Position numbers and translations under genes: made by a program. The notes under the pieces were generated by a model. The model was not told the origin of the DNA. It saw only the letters and a program-made list of their open reading frames with translations, and ran no database searches. Source: Microcebus murinus (lineage: Eukaryota; Chordata; Mammalia; Primates; Cheirogaleidae). Taken from it: a stretch of 64,000 nt of DNA. Where the stretch lies: contig NC_134108.1 in the NCBI RefSeq assembly GCF_040939455.1, positions 51,273,501 through 51,337,500 on the forward strand. The letters run 5' to 3'. Of this stretch, positions 58,823 through 64,000 are shown in pieces (position 1 is the first letter of the stretch; the number at the start of each line of letters is the position of its first letter).

Positions 58823-59022
58823 GGTGACCTGCTGGAGAAGCTGGCTCCCTTTGCCAAGGACCTGCACTTGCACCTGGCCCGGGACTCAAAGACACTGGTG
58901 GAGGAGATCTGGCGGGGCTGGAGGAGCTGTGGGGTCTGGACACACACGCGGGCCAGCAGGTCAGCGACAACATCCGCCAGCTGCCACAGCACCTGCTGCC
59001 CGGCAGCTACATCAGGCCGTAG
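58823..59022 (+). pseudogene. Decayed APOA4-like (apolipoprotein A-IV) fragment
   Basis: Apolipoprotein A-IV is a secreted lipid-binding protein built of 22-residue amphipathic helices. Translation from 58823 reads a segment beginning 'DLLEKLAPFAKDLHLHLAR' and, after a one-base frameshift near 58915, continues as 'GLEELWGLDTHAGQQVSDN' and 'IRQLPQHLL'. Placed beside my recollection of APOA4, the spacing of Lys-Leu-x-Pro-Phe-Ala, the Lys/Arg-Asp-Ser and the x-Asn-x-Arg-x-Leu positions agrees over about 55 residues. The frame then meets a stop at 59020-59022. No signal peptide, splice sites or flanking coding sequence are visible, and there is no poly(A) tract right after it. It may be a fragment of a retrocopy or duplication. 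Another exchangeable apolipoprotein is possible. Confidence 0.5.
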
Positions 59023-60253
59023 AAAACATAGCTACTGCTTCACGCACACCTTCCACGGCAGACGCGAAACCGCTCTTGTGGCCGGTCCTAACCTGGAACT
59101 ATACGGGGAAGGGAATTCTTGGAAACATAGATCCTGTTTAGCGCTCAGTTGTCACAGCACAAAGCCACCATAGTCTACCCTTTGTTTTTAGTACTTGCCT
59201 TTCACACACACACTTCTTTTAACCAGGTTTAACTTCCACATAAAGACAATAGCAACATTATGCTTTTGTCTAACATGATGCAACTCTTCTTGTCCTATCC
59301 AAAACATGTCATCTTCTCCTGTTTTGAGTCTCTTTCTCAGTCTTTGAGTGACATTAATCCTCTTCTAGCCAAGTCACATTGCACCTTTGCTATTTGCAAC
59401 TTACACACTCAAGTATAGGTTGGCTATCATTAATGTATCTTCCGTTAGATGGGAGGGGAGTGAGAGAGAGAAATTATCTTCGTTAGACAATTAAACATTT
59501 TTGACCAAAGCTAAGTAAAATTTTTATTTTGAATGAGAGATTATGGATGTACTAAACTGATGACTTCTTTCCTGAGCTTAAGTTGGCTATTTCATCTTTT
59601 CTCCTGACAGGAGTAGGGCTACCAAGCCAAGCCTAAACTGTGGGTCTGCAATTTAGCCTGGTCTGTCTGATGCACTGGTGCATGGCGACCCCACCCCCCA
59701 GGCCCCAAGCACCTGTTTACCTAGGAGAACTGAAATCTGTGCTGAAGGAGCCTTGAACAGAGGCCCTGGGAGGACAGGAGTTGAGAGGAAGGACGAAGGG
59801 CAATGTCAATCCTAGGGCTTAGGTTTGACCTTCAAAGATAAAACACCTTCAGTCAGAATGGGCAGGGGGTATACGATTTGGGAGATGAAATCTGCTTTGG
59901 GACCCACATGGCACAGCACGACGTGGAGCTGGAGAATGGACAGCCTCTGCATTTCTTCCAGAGCATCCTGTGTAAACGATACACATCACAGCCCTGTTGG
60001 GCATCCTTGAGGTATCTCAGCTCCGGGGGAACCTGGTGCCAGCATCCTGGGCAGCGGGGCACAGGCCTTGGGGAGACCATGGCGTGGGGTGGCACCAAGC
60101 CTCCCTGGGTGGCCTGCAGGAAGCAACGGCATCGAGCAGGCTGGAGCGGGAAAACATGTCTGAGATGAGATGTCTTTGTGGGACCCCTCCTGGGGACTCA
60201 GAAATAACGGTGGTGGGGTGGGGCAGGGGCTAGGGATGGGGCAAGGAGGGAGG
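59023..60253. other. Anonymous sequence
   Basis: Overlapping short frames at 59825-60233 lack recognised domains. No repeat family is named. Confidence 0.35.
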
Positions 60254-60660
60254 TGATATGGTTTGGATGTTTGTCCTCTCCCAATCTCAAGTTGAAATTT
60301 GATCCCCAGTGTTGGAGGCTGGGCCTGGTGGGAGGTGTTTGGGTCATGGGGGCAGATCCCTGTGAATGGCTTGGTGCCCTCCCGGTGGTGATGAGTAAGT
60401 TCTTGCTCTCCTGGTTGTTGGAAGGAGGGTGGGCACCCCTCCTCTCTCTTTCGCTCCTCCTCCTCTCGCCATGTGACGCACCTGCTCCCTCTTCACCTTC
60501 TGCCTTGATTGGAAGCTCCTTGAAGCGCTCACCAGACTCGGGTGCTGGCGTGATGCTTCTTGTACAGCCTGCAGAACCAGGAACCAAATACACCTCCTTT
60601 TGTTATAAATCACCCAGCCTCAGGTATTTCCTTTATAGCAACACAGAACAGACTGAAACA
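60254..60660 (+). mobile_element. MaLR LTR (MST/MLT1-type), essentially complete
   Basis: It begins 'tgatatggtttggatgtttg' and ends 'cagaacagactgaaaca', the TG...CA form. Intermediate landmarks are 'ggtgggaggtgtttgggtca', 'ctcgccatgtgacgcacctg' and 'atgcttcttgtacagcctgc'. About 407 bases is the expected full LTR length. No 5-bp duplication is evident. Confidence 0.93.
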
Positions 60661-60699
60661 GCACGTGAGGTAGCACAAGGATCTTTGTGGTGATGGAAT

Positions 60700-60960
60700 A
60701 GTAATGTATCTCAATCATGGTGGTAGTTACACAAATCCACACAGGTGATAAAATTGCACAGACACACACAAATGAGTGCGTTGAAAACTGGTGAAAACTG
60801 TGGGTTGCACCAATGTCAATGTCCTGGTTTTGTACCAGATGTGAGCATTGAAGGAAACTAAAAGTACCTCAGGACCTTTCTGAACTATTTCTCCAACTTC
60901 CTATAAATTTATAATTATTTCAAAATAAAAAGTGCATTTAAAAAACAAAACAAAGTTAGG
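60700..60960 (+). mobile_element. L1M 3' UTR with A-rich end
   Basis: 'acaaatccacacaggtgata', 'gtcaatgtcctggttttgta' and 'ataattatttcaaaataaaa' match the L1M 3' end in order. Confidence 0.8.
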
Positions 60961-61429
60961 AGAGACTGTTGAATTAGAAACTTAAGGCATCAGTGATTTT
61001 TAAAGCTCACCAGATGAGTGTCATGAACCAGGACTGAGAATCATCCTTTATTGGAAACTCTTGGGGTCAAAATTTTTGAATTTTAAGAAGGGCATATGAT
61101 GCATATACCATATTATATGTAGTTACTCTAAGTGGTTCTTGGGCAGCACGCTGTAATCAACCATATTAACATTTCTTCAGCAAAATATATGGATATTCAC
61201 ACCAAGTGAGATAAATAAATACAACAACAATAAAAACTGGTGGAGACTTTGAAGACAGTGTCCAGTTTTTTCCTTTGTGCTGGGGGAGGGGTGAGGAAGC
61301 TGTGCTGGTGTCATTTGGGCAAAATTAATAATTGATCGTATTTGACCTACAGGTTGCCATGAGATCTAAGGAAATATGGGAAACAACTAGAGAGGCACAT
61401 ACAAATTTCTGTAGAAAGATACCTGTCCA
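60961..61429. other. Anonymous AT-rich sequence
   Basis: Nothing recognised. Confidence 0.35.
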
Positions 61430-61960
61430 TATTAAAATTGGGAACACTTAGAACCAATCTAAATATCCAACTATATGAAAATAATTAAATAAATACTGTT
61501 ATAGATTTATTATGGAATATAATACAAGTGAAAAAATTGTGTTTTAAATGAATAATGATAATGGAAATTTCTCATCATATAATAGTCTGTGCAAATGGGT
61601 TTAAAAACTATATATTCAATATGATTTTATTTTGATAAGTAATTTAATTTTATTTATTTATTTTTTTAGAAATGGAGTCTCACTGTGTAGCCCAGGCTGG
61701 AGTGCAGTGGTTATTCTCAAGAGCACTCATAGTGCGCTGTAGCCATGAACTTCTGGGCTTAAGCAATCCTCCCGCCTGAGCCTCCCTAGCAGCTGGGACT
61801 ACAGACATGCGCCACTATACCTGGCTGAAGTCATTTTGAAAAAGACTAGATATTAATAAATCAACAGCGAGGATCTCTTGATGGTGGGAGTATAGGTAAT
61901 TTATATTTCCTCTTTTATACTTTTGATTTTTAAGTATTCTACAATAAACAGGTTGAGTTT
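61430..61960 (+). mobile_element. Old LINE 3' fragment interrupted by an Alu monomer
   Basis: 'ggtgggagtataggtaattt' and 'ttaagtattctacaataaac' recall the ends of old L1M/HAL1 elements. Upstream 'aatatccaactatatgaaaa' fits the same element. Diverged. Confidence 0.45.
61660..61827 (-). mobile_element. Alu monomer, minus strand
   Basis: A T-rich/(TTTA)n tail leads to 'tagaaatggagtctcactgt' and ends 'catgcgccactatacctggc'. It has an internal insertion near 'ttattctcaagagcactcat'. Confidence 0.85.
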
Positions 61961-62349
61961 TATCATTAGAAATAAATGTTACTCGTTTAAAAATATTCCA
62001 AGAAATGTTAGCATATCAGAATATGCAGAGAGCTAAATTATAGTTGATGATTTTATTAAGTTATGCCTTGAGGCTATGGAAGTATTTAATTGGTAGTTAT
62101 AAAAGTTTTGAGAAACACTTCTTAACAATGTAAAGTTATATTGAAGTCATAGTGATAAAGAAAATAATCTATCAGGATTTATTAGTCCTTCCAAAATCCA
62201 TATACTTTTTTGTGATAACTTTAATGTCTGTATTGCACAGTGCAACTTACTTTGAAATTTATCTTCTACGTTTCCAGAACTTAAGGAAATTCGTCTGTGA
62301 CCGTTAAGTCAAGGAAAAACAATCATTGTAAAATAATTCATATTTATTA
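61961..62349. other. Anonymous AT-rich sequence
   Basis: Nothing recognised. Confidence 0.35.
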
Positions 62350-62535
62350 ATTAATAACTATATACTAGGTGCTTTACTTTTTTTTCCATTGAATTCTTCA
62401 CCCTCATGAAATAAATAATATTAACACTTATTATTATATTGCCTTTACAGATAAGGAACATGAGTCCCGGCTAAGGTCACACAGCTAGGGGTTTTGACTT
62501 CAGAGCCAGGACTTCTAACACTGCAGTCCTCCAGG
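62350..62535 (-). mobile_element. MIR SINE, minus strand
   Basis: 'ataactatatactaggtgct', 'tttacagataaggaacatga' and 'aaggtcacacagctaggggt' are reversed MIR landmarks. Confidence 0.8.
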
Positions 62536-62609
62536 AAAAGGTGTGGGTTGCAGTGTCTTGGGGGACAGAGTGGACTGTAAGATTCAGCAGGAAGTGAAGA
62601 AGGACTTCC

Positions 62610-62665
62610 CAGCGGGGCCTGCGCGGGAGCGGGCGGAGCTCGTCCGCAGGGTGACGGCCTTCCCC
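62610..62665. other. Tiny CpG cluster
   Basis: About eight CpG in 55 bases ('cctgcgcgggagcgggcgga'), flanked by MIR relics. Likely a chance survivor or a small methylation-free site. Confidence 0.3.
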
Positions 62666-62699
62666 AGGAGAGGGGCTGACAAGCAGAGCAGGCAGACAC

Positions 62700-62830
62700 A
62701 GTCAGTGTCATGGCCCATCTTGTTCCAGAGCCGTCCACTCTTAAGTGACATGGGCTGCCTCATCTGCACAAAGGGGAAGATAAGTTCTACCTCATAGGCT
62801 GGTTGTTAGAATTGTTTGAAGTATAACAAA
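62700..62830 (+). mobile_element. MIR SINE fragment, plus strand
   Basis: 'gggctgcctcatctgcacaa' and 'aagttctacctcataggctg' match MIR core and 3' part. Confidence 0.65.
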
Positions 62831-62912
62831 GGGTTCCGAATTTTTAGCCTTTTGGGAATCACACTTTCTTTCATGTCCAAATCCAATGGCTTATCCTGCA
62901 TCCTGAAATATT

Positions 62913-63238
62913 TTTTTTTTTTGAGACAGAGTCTCGCTTTGTTGCCCAGGCTAGAGTGAGTGCCGTGGCGTCAGCCTAGCTCACAGCAACCTCAAACTCC
63001 TGGGCTCAAGTGATCCTGCTGCCTCAGCCTCCCGAGTAGCTGGGACTACAGGCATGTGCCACCATGCCCAGCTAATTTTTTCTATATATTAGTTGGCCAA
63101 TTAATTTCTTTCTATTTATAGTAGAGACGGGGTCTCGCTCTTGCTCAGGCTGGTTTTGAACTCCTGACCTTGAGCAATCCGAACACATCGGCCTCCCAGA
63201 GTGCTAGGATTACAGGCGTGAGCCACCTCGCCCAGCCG
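62913..63238 (-). mobile_element. Full-length lemur-type Alu with 15-bp target duplication
   Basis: 'gcatcctgaaatatt' is exact at 62898-62912 and 63239-63253. Linker 'tagttggccaattaatttct' is present. Very similar to the copy at 26334-26667, so both are probably from one young subfamily. Confidence 0.97.
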
Positions 63239-63253
63239 GCATCCTGAAATATT

Positions 63254-64000
63254 AACACGCGGGCAAAGGAGCTTCCAGCACTTTCAAAGACTCCCAGGCC
63301 CGCTTTCCTCCCAGTTCCTGTCAGCCTCAGTTCTCTCCTGGCCCTGCCCGTGCTCCCTCCACACCATTGCCCTCCGCGCCAGACTCTGCTCCCTCGTGCC
63401 AGACTCGGGCGTTGCTTTTGTTCCCCAAGCAACACCCACATCTGTGCACTGATGGTGTGGTGGCTGGTGCGAGCACATCTGGTGGACTTCCACTGAAGAT
63501 CTGGGGATAGGGCAGGAAAATTACAGTTTTGCCTAACCCAGTACAAAAACATGCCAACAAGTCACACCAGACAATTCTTACTAGTTTCTAACAGGTTGTC
63601 TTAAGTACCCAGTCCACCTTCTCGTGCCTCTGGAAACCCCCTTCTCTCTCCAACAACCATCCACTTTCTTTAAGTGCTTGGGCCAATTCAGCAAACCCCA
63701 CTTTTTTATTATGCTGAGCAGTCCGGCTCTTTTTTGTCTCATTCTTATCTTCTAGACCAGGCCGCCAGGACCATCCTGCTTAGAGCAGAAGGGAGGAGAT
63801 GCGTCAAGTCACCTTCCTCTCCCTTTGGCCCTTGTGAGCCTCGAGTTGCTTGTCTGCTTGGGTGGGGGTCGTAACAGCACTGAACCCCGGGACTATTGTT
63901 AAGCGTCAGTGAACATAAATCCCTTAGCTCTGCGTCAGAGCTCCATGCCTGCTTGTCAGTACCACTACCCTGACTTTGTAATTCTGGGGAGACTCAGCCT
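63254..64000. other. Anonymous sequence to the window end
   Basis: No gene or named repeat is supported. The frames here (for example 63145-63552 minus) partly translate the Alu and are artefacts. Confidence 0.35.

Noticed and set aside
58488..58973. 161-codon minus-strand frame as a gene
   Set aside because: It is the reverse of the APOA4-like relic plus GC-rich flank; Pro/Ser-rich with no domain.
59825..60233. Possible exon with overlapping frames
   Set aside because: No known protein match comes to mind, no clear splice sites frame it, and frames on both strands are equally open.
60253..60693. 146-codon frame as a coding gene
   Set aside because: It is contained in a recognisable MaLR LTR.

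Overview
This 64 kb window is nuclear DNA of a primate, most likely a strepsirrhine and probably a lemuriform. The clue is its short interspersed repeats. Most are dimeric 7SL-derived Alus that read 'cctagcactctgggaggc' in the left arm, 'cctgagcaagagcgagacc' mid-element, and a linker resembling 'attaattggccaactaa' plus a short TA run between the arms. That linker is, to my knowledge, characteristic of lemur Alus rather than human AluS/AluY. A 5'-truncated L1 3' end near 590-745 also looks like the strepsirrhine type. Base composition, MIR and L2 fossils, MaLR LTRs and long anonymous AT-rich stretches fit an intergenic or deep-intronic mammalian region.

I find no intact protein-coding gene, no convincing coding exon, and no tRNA, rRNA or CRISPR array. 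Two gene-derived relics are present. One is a processed pseudogene of phosphoribosyl pyrophosphate synthetase 1 (about 14008-16345), flanked by a perfect 14-bp target-site duplication, broken by frameshifts and itself hit by an Alu. The other is a short decayed stretch (58823-59022) resembling the amphipathic helices of apolipoprotein A-IV.

Layout: 0-12.8 kb holds several ERV LTRs, L2/MIR fossils, a large (CCCTT)n array on an Alu tail, and a CpG-rich patch beside an LTR. 13-18 kb holds the PRPS1 retrocopy and an L2, then quiet AT-rich DNA. 18.5-23.6 kb is a run of MaLR LTRs, a roughly 1.1-kb L2, a MIR split by an Alu, and a Tigger transposon. 25.6-33.4 kb carries Alus, an LTR and an L2 split by a MaLR LTR. 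33.4-35.0 kb is repeat-poor and resembles conserved non-coding DNA. 35-42.5 kb is heavily nested: L1, LTR, Alu within Alu within LTR, MaLR with Alu, hAT with Alu. 42.5-53.5 kb is mostly anonymous sequence with MIR/L2 fossils and one crisp hAT miniature element inside a MIR (47343-47534). 53.5-64 kb has more Alus, the APOA4-like relic, a MaLR LTR and L1 tails.

The parts do not work together as a pathway. The story is layers of transposition, readable through target-site duplications, around several repeat-poor blocks that may be regulatory. I see no evidence of a novel biological system. The items most worth checking are the hAT miniature element, the APOA4-like relic, the repeat-poor blocks and the CpG/LTR junction. 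Repeat family names come from memory of consensus sequences, and subfamily labels are tentative.
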